64,000 nt of DNA from Caballeronia glathei (GCF_000698595.1 NZ_JFHC01000019.1:1-64000); one strand, 5' to 3'. Positions 7,909 through 17,076 are shown, counted from the stretch's first letter. The notes: generated by a model from the letters alone, not told the origin. A program made the numbers and translations.

Positions 7909-9324
7909 ATGAACAACGATAGCGCATCACGTGACGACTCGATCGTTGCACCGCCGAAGAAGTTGCCGTGGTATCGCAAGCTCGGCATGCAGGTCCTGGT
8001 GTCACTGATACTCGGTATTGCGGTCGGCCTGATCTTTCCGAAGTTCGGCGCCCAGCTCAAGGTGCTGGGCGATATCTTCCTGTCGCTCATCAAGGCGGGC
8101 GTCGCGCCGCTCGTCTTCCTCACCATCGTGCACGGCATTGCATCGGCGGGAGACGTGAAGAGCGCGGGACGTGTCGGCTGGCGCTCGATCGTCTACTTCG
8201 AAGTGGTCTCGACGATCGCGCTGATGGTCGGCCTGCTGGCGGGCAACCTGCTGCAGACGGGCAAGGGCATGACGTCGGTGGCGGTGGGCTCGGTGCCCGC
8301 GGCCGCCACGAAAGCCGCTCCGCAAGGCTTCAGCGAATTCATCATGCACATCGTGCCCGACAATTTCATCGGCGCCTTTGCGAAGGGCGAGCTGCTGCAG
8401 GTGGTCGTGCTTGCGGTGATGGTCGGAATCGGCATCCTTGCCATTCCCGAGCGTCGGCGCGTAAGGATCAACGAAGGGCTGGACCTCGTCTCCGAAGTGC
8501 TGTTCTCGTTCATCAATCTCGTGATGAAGCTGGCGCCGCTCGGGACCTTCGGTGCGGTCGCGTATTCGGTGGGCAGCAATGGCACTGCCGTGCTGATCGC
8601 GCTCGCCCAGCTCGTGCTCAGCTTCTATGCGGTCGTGGCGCTGTTCATCGCCGTGGCGATGGGGATCATCGCGAAGCTCGCGGGCTTCAGCCTCTGGCGC
8701 TTTCTCCGCTACATCAAGGACGAGATCTTCATCGTGCTCGGCACCGCTTCGTCGGAAAGCGCGTTGCCGCGGCTTCTCATCAAGCTCGAACGCCTCGGCT
8801 GCGCGAAGCAGACCGTTGGCCTCGTGCTGCCGACGGGCTACGCGTTCAACCTCGACGGTACGTCGCTCTTCATGTCGATGGGCGTGATGTTCATCGCGCA
8901 TGCCTACGGCGTGCCGATCACGCTGGAGCATCAGATCGGCATCCTGCTGCTGATGCTGCTGACGTCCAAGGGTGCCGCGACGGTGTCGGGCGGATCGTTC
9001 GTGGTGTTCGCCGCCACGGTGACGTCGACGGGCATCCTGCCCGTCGAAGGGCTCGCGGTGATCTTCGGCGTGTACCGCTTCATGTCGATGGCGATTGCCA
9101 CGTGCAACACGATCGGCAACAGCGTGGCGACGGTGGTGATCGCCAAATGGTCCCGCACGTTCGACGCGGAGGTTGCGCAACGTCATCTGTACCCGGAGCG
9201 CTTTCCTGCGACAGCGCAGGCTGACGAAAGTCTCGCGGATGGCAACCTGCTGCCCGAAGACATGAACGATGCGAATCCTCATCCCGGCGGTATTTCGATG
9301 ACGACGGCCGGCACGTCGCGCTGA
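7909..9324 (+). CDS. Dicarboxylate/amino acid:cation symporter (DAACS/DctA family)
   Basis: 471 residues from the ATG at 7909, with GGAGGAG at 7896-7902. A GTG at 7894 lies in that site and is rejected. The protein is strongly hydrophobic, with an N-terminal VLVSLILGIAVGLIFP helix and the family region LPTGYAFNLDGTSLFMSMGVMFIAHA (about 307-332), followed by a substrate-binding region near residues 355-400. DAACS members import C4-dicarboxylates or acidic amino acids with protons or sodium. It follows the PurB-like lyase by 24 bases, so it probably imports the lyase substrate. Confidence 0.9.
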   Translation: MNNDSASRDDSIVAPPKKLPWYRKLGMQVLVSLILGIAVGLIFPKFGAQLKVLGDIFLSLIKAGVAPLVFLTIVHGIASAGDVKSAGRVGWRSIVYFEVVSTIALMVGLLAGNLLQTGKGMTSVAVGSVPAAATKAAPQGFSEFIMHIVPDNFIGAFAKGELLQVVVLAVMVGIGILAIPERRRVRINEGLDLVSEVLFSFINLVMKLAPLGTFGAVAYSVGSNGTAVLIALAQLVLSFYAVVALFIAVAMGIIAKLAGFSLWRFLRYIKDEIFIVLGTASSESALPRLLIKLERLGCAKQTVGLVLPTGYAFNLDGTSLFMSMGVMFIAHAYGVPITLEHQIGILLLMLLTSKGAATVSGGSFVVFAATVTSTGILPVEGLAVIFGVYRFMSMAIATCNTIGNSVATVVIAKWSRTFDAEVAQRHLYPERFPATAQADESLADGNLLPEDMNDANPHPGGISMTTAGTSR

Positions 9325-9340
9325 TTTTCGCTTCACCGCT

Positions 9341-9376
9341 GCGAGCGGCCGGCGTTTTATGGCTTTGGCCGCTCGC
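9341..9376. terminator. Hairpin after the lyase/symporter operon
   Basis: A perfect 10-base stem, GCGAGCGGCC (9341-9350) with GGCCGCTCGC (9367-9376), has a 16-base loop and begins 17 bases after the symporter stop. No T-run follows on the plus strand, so intrinsic termination is uncertain. Confidence 0.45.
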
Positions 9377-9492
9377 GCACGTCTCGACTGGCCAGTCACC
9401 GCTCACGAAGCAACGCGCACGGCGACTCGCCCTCGCGGGCCGCCTCACCCGGCAACTCCGGATACGGCATCGCATGCGCGGCCCCGGTGCGC

Positions 9493-10422
9493 TCAGGATC
9501 GTTCACGCATCATCGACGGATCGACCGGCGCCATCCTGCGCAAGGTCAAACGGAAGTCGCGTGCGATCGGCGATAGCACCGCATCGCGCCGGCGAATCAA
9601 TCCGATGGTTCGCGCGACAGTCGGGTCCACCAGCGGCCGGATCGCGATCCGTGCTCCCGCCTCGCGCGGCACCGCGCAACGCGGGATGATGGATATGCCG
9701 AGGCCGGCTTCGACGAGCCCGAGAGAAGTCGTCAGATGCTCGATCTCGATCAGCCGTTCCGGCCTCCAGTCTATGTCTCTCAGTGCGGCGTCGAGCATGC
9801 GCCGGTTGCCGCTCGACGAGCCTGACACGATCAGGGGCCACGGGCGCAGTTCGCGCCAGGCGACGTGCTCGCCCGCAGCGAGCGGATGATCCGCGGGGCA
9901 TGCCAGCACGTACGGATCGACGAGCAGTTCGTCGATGTCCAGATCGGGTGACTCGTTCACGAGAAACGCGATGCCGAATTCGGCGTCGCCGTTCGCGACC
10001 CGCTGCATCACCGTCGCCAGATTGGCCTCGATGAGCCGCAGGCGCACTTCCGGGCGCCGTCTGTGGAAGCTGCTGACGATCCCCGGCAGCATGAGCTTCG
10101 CGGCAGTCGGAATGCACGCGATGGTCAGTTGACCCGCGCGCATGCGCGTCGCTTCGGTCACGAGTTCCAGCGAGGCGTCCAGTTCGCGCAAGACCCCTTG
10201 AGCGCGGGGCAGCAGCAGTTCGCCCGAAGCGGTTAGCGCGACGTTGCGCGTCGTGCGCTCGAACAGCATGACGTCGAGCGCTTCTTCAAGCCGCTTGATA
10301 CGCCGCGTCAGGGCGGAGCCGGACAGGTTCAGTTCGATCGCCGCATCGTTGAACGACGCGTGCGATGCGACCGCGACGAAAGCCCGCAACGCGTCGAGAT
10401 CGACGCCCGGAAAACGGTTCAT
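9493..10422 (-). CDS. LysR-family transcriptional regulator
   Basis: 309 residues from the ATG at 10422. An earlier in-frame start at 10464 falls in the inverted repeat of the shared promoter. The N-terminal winged helix (about 6-65, AFVAVASHASFNDAAIELNLSGSALTRRIKRLEEAL) is followed by a LysR substrate-binding domain (about 90-295). It is divergent from the MmgE/PrpD and permease genes and probably activates them in response to their substrate or an intermediate. Confidence 0.9.
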   Translation of the reverse strand: MNRFPGVDLDALRAFVAVASHASFNDAAIELNLSGSALTRRIKRLEEALDVMLFERTTRNVALTASGELLLPRAQGVLRELDASLELVTEATRMRAGQLTIACIPTAAKLMLPGIVSSFHRRRPEVRLRLIEANLATVMQRVANGDAEFGIAFLVNESPDLDIDELLVDPYVLACPADHPLAAGEHVAWRELRPWPLIVSGSSSGNRRMLDAALRDIDWRPERLIEIEHLTTSLGLVEAGLGISIIPRCAVPREAGARIAIRPLVDPTVARTIGLIRRRDAVLSPIARDFRLTLRRMAPVDPSMMRERS

Positions 10423-10439
10423 CTGCGCCTCGGTGACTC

Positions 10440-10475
10440 TTGCATGTGACGCAATAATAATCACGTCGCGTGCAA
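10440..10475. promoter_or_regulatory. Imperfect inverted repeat between LysR and MmgE/PrpD genes
   Basis: TTGCATGTGACG (10440-10451) is mirrored by CGTCGCGTGCAA (10464-10475) with 10 of 12 positions matching and a 12-base AT-rich centre. It lies directly upstream of the LysR start and in the shared promoter, the usual place for a LysR recognition site. Confidence 0.55.
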
Positions 10476-10543
10476 TTCACAAACGCGCGCCGGCTGCGGA
10501 TACTGAGCGCATGACATGTCCGCTCGACTCAGGTATCCGGCCG

Positions 10544-11959
10544 ATGAACCAGCACAACGATGTAGGCGCAAACCCTTATACCGGCGGCATGTCCGCGTTC
10601 GTGGCGGGCCTGCGCTACGAGGCAATACCCGACGAGGTGCGCGCGCGCATCAAGCTGCTGATTCTGGATTCGCTCGGCTGTGCGCTTTTCGGTGCGGGGC
10701 TGCCGTGGAGCCGCATCCTTGCGGATACCTTGCAACGCGTGGACACGACGCAAGGTTGCGGCGTGTGGGGCATGCCGCTGCGTTTGTCCGCGCCCCACGC
10801 CGCGCTCGTCAACGGCACGCTGATACAAAGCTTCGAACTCGACGACGTGCATCGCGTCGGCGTATTGCACGTCGGGGCGGTGACGTTGCCGGCGGTACTC
10901 GCCGTCGCAGAGATGCTGCCTGCGAACTTGCGGATGACAGGCCGCGATTTTCTTCGCGCGTGCGTGGCGGGCTATGAAGTCGGGCCGCGCGTCGGCATGT
11001 GCATGGGACCGGAGCACATTGCGCAAGGCTGGCATTCGGGCGCGACGGTCGGCGTGTTTGCGGCCGCGGCGGGAGCCGCTGCCGCGCTGCGGCTCGATGC
11101 GGAAAAGACCGTCCATGCGCTCGGCATCGGCGGCACGCAGTCGGCGGGCCTGATGGCCGCGCAGTTTGGCGCGATGGTCAAGCGGATGCACGCAGGCCGT
11201 GCGGCGCAAAGCGGACTCTATGGCGCATTGCTCGCGCAGAACGGCTTTACGGGCATCGTCGATGTGTTCGAGAACCCGTACGGCGGCTTCTGCAGCACGT
11301 TCTCGCGCTCGACCGACCGCTTCGATCTGGCGCAACTCGTCGATGGCCTGGGCGTGCGCTTCGAGACCATGCGCATCGCGTTGAAGTTCTACTCATGCGT
11401 CGGCAGCAACCACACGACACTCGACGCGATCCGCGCCATGCAGGCGCGCCGTCCGTTCGGGGCGGGCGACGTGGAGCGCGTCGTCGTGCACGGCTCTCGC
11501 GTGACCGTGGATCACGTTGGCTGGAAGTATGTGCCGCAGGGCCTCACCTCGGCGCAACTGAACCTGCCGTATTGCGTCGCCACGCTGCTGCTCGAAGGCG
11601 ACGTATTCGTCGGCCAGTTCAGCGAGGACAAGGTCGCGGACCCGCAGCGCATGGCGCTGGCCGACCGGGTGCAGGTGCTCGAAGATCCGGCCATCACGGC
11701 GCGCGGCCCGATGCTTCGGCACATGGTGCGCGTGGAAGTGTTGCTGCGCGATGGCACGCGGCTGGAAGAAACCGTCGAGGCGCAGCGCGGCAGCGAACAC
11801 GCGTTTGCGAGCGAAGCCGAGATCGTCGCGAAGATGAGGAAGCTCGCCGCGCACCGGGTCGACGCCGCGCGGATATCGCGCATCGTCGACTGGGTGATGC
11901 ATGCCGAAAGCCAGCCGGACGCGGGCGAGCTCGCGCGGCTGTTGGCAACCGCAGCGTAA
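10544..11959 (+). CDS. MmgE/PrpD-family protein
   Basis: 471 residues from the ATG at 10544. An ATG at 10511 would give 482 residues. Neither has a strong ribosome site, and 10544 has AGG ten bases upstream. The sequence aligns along the MmgE/PrpD fold (YEAIPDEVRARIKLLILDSLGCALFG near 23-48, SFELDDVH near 97-104, MVKRMHAGRAAQSG near 210-223). Known members include 2-methylcitrate dehydratase, cis-aconitate decarboxylase and iminodisuccinate epimerase. Partnered with an MHS permease and LysR, it probably dehydrates, decarboxylates or epimerises an imported di- or tricarboxylate. The reaction cannot be chosen from sequence alone. Confidence 0.8.
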   Translation: MNQHNDVGANPYTGGMSAFVAGLRYEAIPDEVRARIKLLILDSLGCALFGAGLPWSRILADTLQRVDTTQGCGVWGMPLRLSAPHAALVNGTLIQSFELDDVHRVGVLHVGAVTLPAVLAVAEMLPANLRMTGRDFLRACVAGYEVGPRVGMCMGPEHIAQGWHSGATVGVFAAAAGAAAALRLDAEKTVHALGIGGTQSAGLMAAQFGAMVKRMHAGRAAQSGLYGALLAQNGFTGIVDVFENPYGGFCSTFSRSTDRFDLAQLVDGLGVRFETMRIALKFYSCVGSNHTTLDAIRAMQARRPFGAGDVERVVVHGSRVTVDHVGWKYVPQGLTSAQLNLPYCVATLLLEGDVFVGQFSEDKVADPQRMALADRVQVLEDPAITARGPMLRHMVRVEVLLRDGTRLEETVEAQRGSEHAFASEAEIVAKMRKLAAHRVDAARISRIVDWVMHAESQPDAGELARLLATAA

Positions 11960-11968
11960 GGAGACATC

Positions 11969-13318
11969 GTGGCCGCCACTCCGCACGAACTTGGCCTGTC
12001 CGCTTCGCCCGCCGCGCGGCGCGAACGGATGCGTTCGATCATCGGCGGCAGCGCGGGCAATGTCATCGAGTGGTACGACTTTCTTGCGTATTCGATCTTC
12101 TCGATCTATTTCAGCAAGGCATTCTTTCCGGGAGGCAATCAGACCGCGCAGTTGCTCAACGCGGCTGCCGTGGCGGCGATCGGGTATGTCGTGCGGCCGC
12201 TCGGAAGCTGGGTGATCGGTGCGCTCGCGGACAGGCGTGGGCGTCGAGTTGCGTTGAGCGTGTCGGTTGCGATGATGAGCGTGGGCTCCCTGATCATTGC
12301 GCTTACGCCGACGTATGCGTCGATCGGCGTCGCCGCGCCTGCCGTGCTGATTTGCGCACGTCTTCTGCAAGGGTTCAGCATGGGCGGGGAAGCTGGCACG
12401 AGCGCGACGTACCTGAGCGAAATGGCGCCGACGGGAAGGCGCGGCTTTTTCGTCGGATTCGTGCAGGTGACAGTTGTGATGGGACAGCTCGTGGCGCTGG
12501 CGCTGATGCTCGTGCTGCAACGCCTCGTGCTGAGCCCCGGGCAACTCGAGCAATGGGGCTGGCGCATTCCATTCGCCATTGGCGGGGCGCTCGCGGTCTT
12601 CGCGCTCTATCTGAGGCGCGGCATTGCGGAGACCGATGCGTTCGAGCGAAGCGACGCGAAATCCGCGGGCACGCATGCGCGTCAGGCGCAACGGGGCAGT
12701 CTGCTGGCGCTTCTGGTTCTTCACCGGCGTCAGACGCTCTGGACGATTGGCATCAGCATCGGCGGCACGGTTGCGTTCTACACGTTCACCATCTACCTGC
12801 AGAAGTTCATGGTGAACACGGCGGGTTTCAGCCGCGATACGGCGACACTCATTACCACCGTCGCGCTCGTGATCTACATGTGCTGCCAGCCGTTGTTCGG
12901 GTTGCTGTCGGATGTCGTCGGGCGACGGCCAGTGCTGATGATATTCGGGGTGGGCGGCACATTCCTGACCGTGCCGCTGATGCACGCGCTCGGCACGACG
13001 CATAGCGCGCTGACCGCGTTCGCGCTCAACCTCGCGGCGCTCGGCATACTCAGCGGCTTCTCGTCGATCCATTGGCTCGTCAAGTCGGAGCTATTTCCCG
13101 CGAGGGTCCGCGCGCTGGGCGTCGGCTTGCCGTTTGCGATCGTGTCGTCGGTGATGGGCGGCACGACCGAGTACCTCGCGCTGCGTTTCAAGCACGCGGG
13201 TCACGAGTCATGGTTCTTCTACTACGTGAGCGCGTGCGCGGCGGTGTCGCTCGTCACCTATCTTCTGATGCCCGAGACGCGCCATCGTTCGGTTATCGAC
13301 GAAGAAGCACGCCAGTAG
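11969..13318 (+). CDS. MFS permease, metabolite:H+ symporter (MHS) family
   Basis: 449 residues with a GTG start at 11969 and AAGGAGA just upstream (overlapping the end of the previous gene region). The early NVIEWYDFLAYS segment (about 29-40) and the RPLGSWVIGALADRRGRR loop (about 75-92) are characteristic of the MHS group (KgtP, ShiA, CitA, ProP). The profile is 12 membrane helices. It lies nine bases after the MmgE/PrpD stop and is surely co-transcribed with it. It probably imports the organic acid used by that enzyme. Confidence 0.9.
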   Translation: MAATPHELGLSASPAARRERMRSIIGGSAGNVIEWYDFLAYSIFSIYFSKAFFPGGNQTAQLLNAAAVAAIGYVVRPLGSWVIGALADRRGRRVALSVSVAMMSVGSLIIALTPTYASIGVAAPAVLICARLLQGFSMGGEAGTSATYLSEMAPTGRRGFFVGFVQVTVVMGQLVALALMLVLQRLVLSPGQLEQWGWRIPFAIGGALAVFALYLRRGIAETDAFERSDAKSAGTHARQAQRGSLLALLVLHRRQTLWTIGISIGGTVAFYTFTIYLQKFMVNTAGFSRDTATLITTVALVIYMCCQPLFGLLSDVVGRRPVLMIFGVGGTFLTVPLMHALGTTHSALTAFALNLAALGILSGFSSIHWLVKSELFPARVRALGVGLPFAIVSSVMGGTTEYLALRFKHAGHESWFFYYVSACAAVSLVTYLLMPETRHRSVIDEEARQ

Positions 13319-13361
13319 CGGCGTGCACCGCGCCCGATGCTGGCAACCCGCCTGCCTGACG

Positions 13362-13688
13362 TCACACGGAGAGATTGATGCCGTTGCCGGTCGAGTTCTT
13401 TTGCTGCTGCTGCTGAGCCGTCATCTCCTGCTTGATGAGCTCGCGCACCTTCGCCATCACTTTTTCGCGCTCTTCCGGGGACATTTTCTTGAGTTCCTCC
13501 TCCGTCACCCCCAGCTTGGCGAGCATCATTTTTTCCATGCGCTCGCTCGCGGTTCCGCTGGCGTACCCGGTCAATTCCTTCATGAGCGATGAAAAGGACG
13601 GAGCGCCGGCGGATGCGGCTGCTGCCGTGCCGGAGCTGTCTCCGGTCAGCACGGAGCCGAGCTTGCCGATCAGGTTTGATATTTGCAT
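13362..13688 (-). CDS. Small conserved-looking hypothetical protein, charged helical C-terminus
   Basis: 108 residues from the ATG at 13688. The longer open frame to 13778 adds an unlikely N-terminus. The protein begins MQISNLIGKLGSVL, has a Ser/Ala/Gly-rich linker, then a charged helical stretch (EEELKKMSPEEREKVMAKV) and a glutamine run (QQQQQ) near the end. There is no signal peptide or membrane segment. I do not recognise a family. Coding character is supported by the ordered charged helix and by the separate terminator upstream. It is convergent with the MHS permease gene, 43 bases away. Confidence 0.6.
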   Translation of the reverse strand: MQISNLIGKLGSVLTGDSSGTAAAASAGAPSFSSLMKELTGYASGTASERMEKMMLAKLGVTEEELKKMSPEEREKVMAKVRELIKQEMTAQQQQQKNSTGNGINLSV

Positions 13689-13801
13689 GGCAATGTAATC
13701 CGTTGGTTGGACTGCAAGGCAGCAGGACATCTGCGTGTCGTACGCCGCGTTCCGGGCTTGATCCACCGCGTGAGGCATGGCGAATACGCGTCAATGAACA
13801 A

Positions 13802-13835
13802 GGCGCACCCGAGTATTACGATACCCGGGTGCGCC
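13802..13835. terminator. Terminator-like hairpin after the serine protease gene
   Basis: GGCGCACCCG (13802-13811) pairs with CGGGTGCGCC (13826-13835), and an inner GTAT/ATAC extends the stem around a TACG loop. On the minus strand it follows the protease stop at 13958 and is trailed by a short T-rich tract (TTGTTCATT). Confidence 0.65.
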
Positions 13836-13957
13836 CGTTTCATTACGGTAATGTAAGGCCTGTTTAGGCCGCTTTTCCCGCGATGCCCCGAATGGGCACC
13901 GCGCTATGCGGCGCCGGCGCGAGACGCGCGCGCATTCGGAGCGCGGAGCCGCGGACC

Positions 13958-15172
13958 TCAGTTGCAGTATCCCTGCGATGCATAGGTTCCTCCGCCGGGC
14001 GCCGCCGAAGTGCAAAGCGTATTCAGCAGCGAGGCGATGTTGCCCGATCCGTAGGTGCCGTAGCTTGCATTCGGATACTGCGTGTTCTGGCCGAACTGCG
14101 ACGCATAGTTGTCCTTGGGCGCATTGGGATCGGCTGATCCCCAGGACGTCACGCCGACGACAGAGATGACCGGCGCCGTGCCTACCACGGCGCCGCCCGT
14201 CAGAGCCGCCTCGCGGGACCTGAAGTTGACGACCCACGGTCCCCCGCTCGCGCCGCCGGTGAAATCGCTTCCTTGCCAAAGCTGCGACGCGCCGCTGACA
14301 ACGGTCGTATACGTGGGACCGTCGCTGCGCTGCAGGATCGCCCCGCCGTCGGAAAGCTGCGGGTAACCAAGCGTCGTGACCGCCGCGGTGTTCAGATTCC
14401 CCGTCTTCGCCGAACTCACGAACGAGTAGTTGTTCCAGCTGTAGTTCAGATATCCGGTAATGTCGCCGATGAACTGATTCGCCGAGTTCTTCGCCACGGC
14501 GATGACCGCGAGATCGTTGTTGCGCGCGGAACCTGAACCGGTATCGGTGCCGTTCGCCCAGGAAGAGGGACGCACGAGGCCGGCCCAGGTCCATATTCCA
14601 TAGGGGGCGATTTGCGCGTTGGTCGCGCCAGACGCACCGTAATGCCCCGGATAGTACTGGAAGTTGGTGAACAGATTGCTCCCGCTTCCAAAGGTTTGAA
14701 TGCAATGCGCTGCGGTGACGAGCACGCTCCTTCTGATCAGGCTCGCCGTGCAATAGCCCGCGGAGAACGTCAGCTTGCCGATCGCACGGTACGGATAGGT
14801 CGTGCTGAGGTAATTGGCGGTCGTGGTGCCTGCCGCGCTCTGCTCGCCGTCCTGAACGCGCGTCGTCGTATAGGGAATGCCGAACGTGCCGTACGCGCGC
14901 GAATCGAAGCCCGTGACGCGGCCCTTCGCCGTCATCACGCCCGCGGCGAAGGGACCGCTTCCGCTGCTGGGTGTGAGCGTCGAGGTGTCGGGTGCAAAAA
15001 GCGGATTGACCACCGGCTTCAAGGTCAGCAGGTCTGGGGCGGGAAGTCTCAGGTCGGTCAGGTTCGTGTTCACCACGAATTCGTCATTGGCCTGGACTGC
15101 GTCGGGCAGGAGCATCGATAGCACCGCCGTGGCAGCGGCCGGGAAACGGATGAAGCGACTATGAACTCGCAT
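13958..15172 (-). CDS. Secreted trypsin-like (S1/V8-type) serine protease
   Basis: 404 residues from the ATG at 15172, preceded by GGAGG. A Sec signal peptide is evident (hydrophobic FPAAATAVLSMLLPDAVQA, cleavage near 28). The catalytic triad is visible as His156 (LVTAAHC), Asp220 (ARNNDLAVI) and Ser309 (GGASGGPW). Between signal and protease domain lies a roughly 100-residue proline/threonine-containing stretch, possibly a propeptide. It is paralogous to the next gene upstream (15357-16514), with the same order of motifs. The two probably form an exported protease pair. Substrates are unknown. Confidence 0.85.
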   Translation of the reverse strand: MRVHSRFIRFPAAATAVLSMLLPDAVQANDEFVVNTNLTDLRLPAPDLLTLKPVVNPLFAPDTSTLTPSSGSGPFAAGVMTAKGRVTGFDSRAYGTFGIPYTTTRVQDGEQSAAGTTTANYLSTTYPYRAIGKLTFSAGYCTASLIRRSVLVTAAHCIQTFGSGSNLFTNFQYYPGHYGASGATNAQIAPYGIWTWAGLVRPSSWANGTDTGSGSARNNDLAVIAVAKNSANQFIGDITGYLNYSWNNYSFVSSAKTGNLNTAAVTTLGYPQLSDGGAILQRSDGPTYTTVVSGASQLWQGSDFTGGASGGPWVVNFRSREAALTGGAVVGTAPVISVVGVTSWGSADPNAPKDNYASQFGQNTQYPNASYGTYGSGNIASLLNTLCTSAAPGGGTYASQGYCN

Positions 15173-15356
15173 GACAGCCTCCAATAAGGAGTGCGGCCCC
15201 GGCGTTTGGCCCCGGCATAGGCGCGGAAGGCCGCGTGACGATTTCTGGTGGACGGATGTCAGCGTTCGTATCTTGCGACGCTCTTTCTTTTCACCCGTTT
15301 AGATCGAGGTCAACCGCTTGCTGCGAGAAATCGGACGGCTGCCACCACGGGTGTCG

Positions 15357-16514
15357 CTAACAGGCTTCGGGCGTGGCGGTGCAGGCAATGTTCACGAGCA
15401 CGGCGATGTTGGTGCTGGTGAATGCAGACGCGCCTTGCTGCTTGAGCGACGTGTCCGTATACCCCCAGCTTGTGACACCGATTACTGTATTGCGCGTCGC
15501 GGACTGCCCTGAAGCGATGCCGGACAGCGCTGGCTGTATGCCGAGATTGACGTGCCACGGGCCGCCACTGGAGCCTCCCGTCATCAGCGAACCGATGATC
15601 GTATTGTTCGAGAAGCCCGAAGCCGTGTAACCCTGCGAATCGTTGCGCTGCATGAGCCCGCCGCCATCCAGCGCGACCGGATAGCCGAGTTGCGTGATCA
15701 GCGCCTGTCCCGATGCATTGAACCCGTAGCCATCCCACGCATAGCCGTACCATCCCGTGCGGCTTCCCGCATATTCGCCGTTCTGGCTTTGAAGCGTCAG
15801 TACCGCCACATCGTCTTCGCAGACTATGCCGCTGACAGCGCACGCATCGGTTCCGTCCAGATAGGAGGTCAATACGGTGGCCGACACGGCCGTCCATGAA
15901 CCAAACGGCGCCGTGCCGTTGTCGTACGCCGGAACGAACACCCAGTTCGAATAGAACTGCCGGTGGCCGAAGTCCGCCACGCAATGCGCCGCAGTGACGA
16001 CCAGTCCGGGCTTGATCAGCGAGGCCGAGCAGACGTAAGTGAGGCCCGTCTTGTTGAAGAAGAGCTTACCCGTTGGCCTGAAGGCGAAATAGGATTGGGT
16101 ATCATCGCCCTCGGCGTTGACGCGGTTCGTCGTGAACGGTTGCGAGGAGAGGGCGAACTCTTGCGGCGCGACCTGCGCCTGCTGATTCGCGATCGCGGGT
16201 GACACGAGGCGCACGGGTGTGCGCCTGCCATTTCCGACGCCTCCCGGTGCATGTCCCGGCGTTCGCCGCGCTCCGATTCTTGCGTTGCGTGCCTGCAGCA
16301 CCGCGTCGTCGGATGTCGGCGGAGACAGCACCGGTGTCGGCATGGGCAAGGCTTGCGCATTGCCAAAATCGACGCCTGCGTTGCCTTGAGTCGCGGGACT
16401 GGGAATCAGGAGCTGAGTGGTAGTCGCCTGCGTTCTCGTCTGCTGGGCGAGCGCACCGGTATTGACGACAAAGAACAAGAAGCCAAGCACAACGGACCTG
16501 GTGACCGGATTCAT
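15357..16514 (-). CDS. Secreted trypsin-like (S1/V8-type) serine protease, paralogue
   Basis: 385 residues from the ATG at 16514, which has AAGGGG about eight bases upstream. The in-frame ATG at 16532 has no such site. A signal peptide (SVVLGFLFFVVNTGALA, cleavage near 23) precedes a long low-complexity Pro/Gln/Thr region, then the protease domain with His177 (VVTAAHC), Asp235 (CEDDVAVL) and Ser316 (GGSSGGPW). It lies 184 bases upstream of its paralogue on the same strand. The long AT-rich region before it (16515-17076) probably holds its promoter. Confidence 0.85.
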   Translation of the reverse strand: MNPVTRSVVLGFLFFVVNTGALAQQTRTQATTTQLLIPSPATQGNAGVDFGNAQALPMPTPVLSPPTSDDAVLQARNARIGARRTPGHAPGGVGNGRRTPVRLVSPAIANQQAQVAPQEFALSSQPFTTNRVNAEGDDTQSYFAFRPTGKLFFNKTGLTYVCSASLIKPGLVVTAAHCVADFGHRQFYSNWVFVPAYDNGTAPFGSWTAVSATVLTSYLDGTDACAVSGIVCEDDVAVLTLQSQNGEYAGSRTGWYGYAWDGYGFNASGQALITQLGYPVALDGGGLMQRNDSQGYTASGFSNNTIIGSLMTGGSSGGPWHVNLGIQPALSGIASGQSATRNTVIGVTSWGYTDTSLKQQGASAFTSTNIAVLVNIACTATPEAC

Positions 16515-17076
16515 TATTAACCCCTTGTTCATCCGCTGAAGAATTTCCGTTTGCGTCTGGGTATTTGTCTATTCGCCTTCCAAAGCATGATGCTTTGCGC
16601 GTGGCCAGTCCTGGCGCGCGCAAGAGCCATGTGGAATGGAGTGAATCGAGTCATTGACCGAAGTAGTTTTGAATGCTTTAAGTAGGAATGCAAGAAGTTT
16701 TTTAGGCCATGCTAAAGCCTATTATTAATAGCTTTCTAGGCGCTTAGTCTTGTTAAATATGTGATCGCAAAGACCTTATGAAATGACTCATCAATGCGGC
16801 GCGTGAAGATGCTAAGCGCAGTATCGCGCGAGCCGCTGCGCGTCGTTCTTCTGCTCATTGCCGTGGAGGGACTGGCGCATGGAGAGGAGCGCAAGTGGTC
16901 GGCGCTTCGGTCGAGACGGTAAAGAGCCGTTTCGCTCAAGTGCGCATTGCACGGATGAGCGGGATCGAAGGCCCGATTTCCGCCGCGGGCAGCACAGGGA
17001 TGGCAGCTTGCATCCTTCTGACAATGCCGGTTGGAGACGCTATGCTGTGTGCTCCAACTACCACGAAGGAGCGTCC
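16515..17076. other. AT-rich intergenic region before protease and deaminase genes
   Basis: No convincing gene is seen in this 562-base gap. The part from about 16640 to 16760 is markedly AT-rich for this window and contains the odd palindrome CTATTATTAATAG (16719-16731) and a loose TAGGC/GCCTA hairpin (about 16703-16721). It lies between divergent genes, so it must contain the protease promoter and the deaminase promoter. The AT richness is the kind of DNA bound by H-NS-like proteins. Confidence 0.5.
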
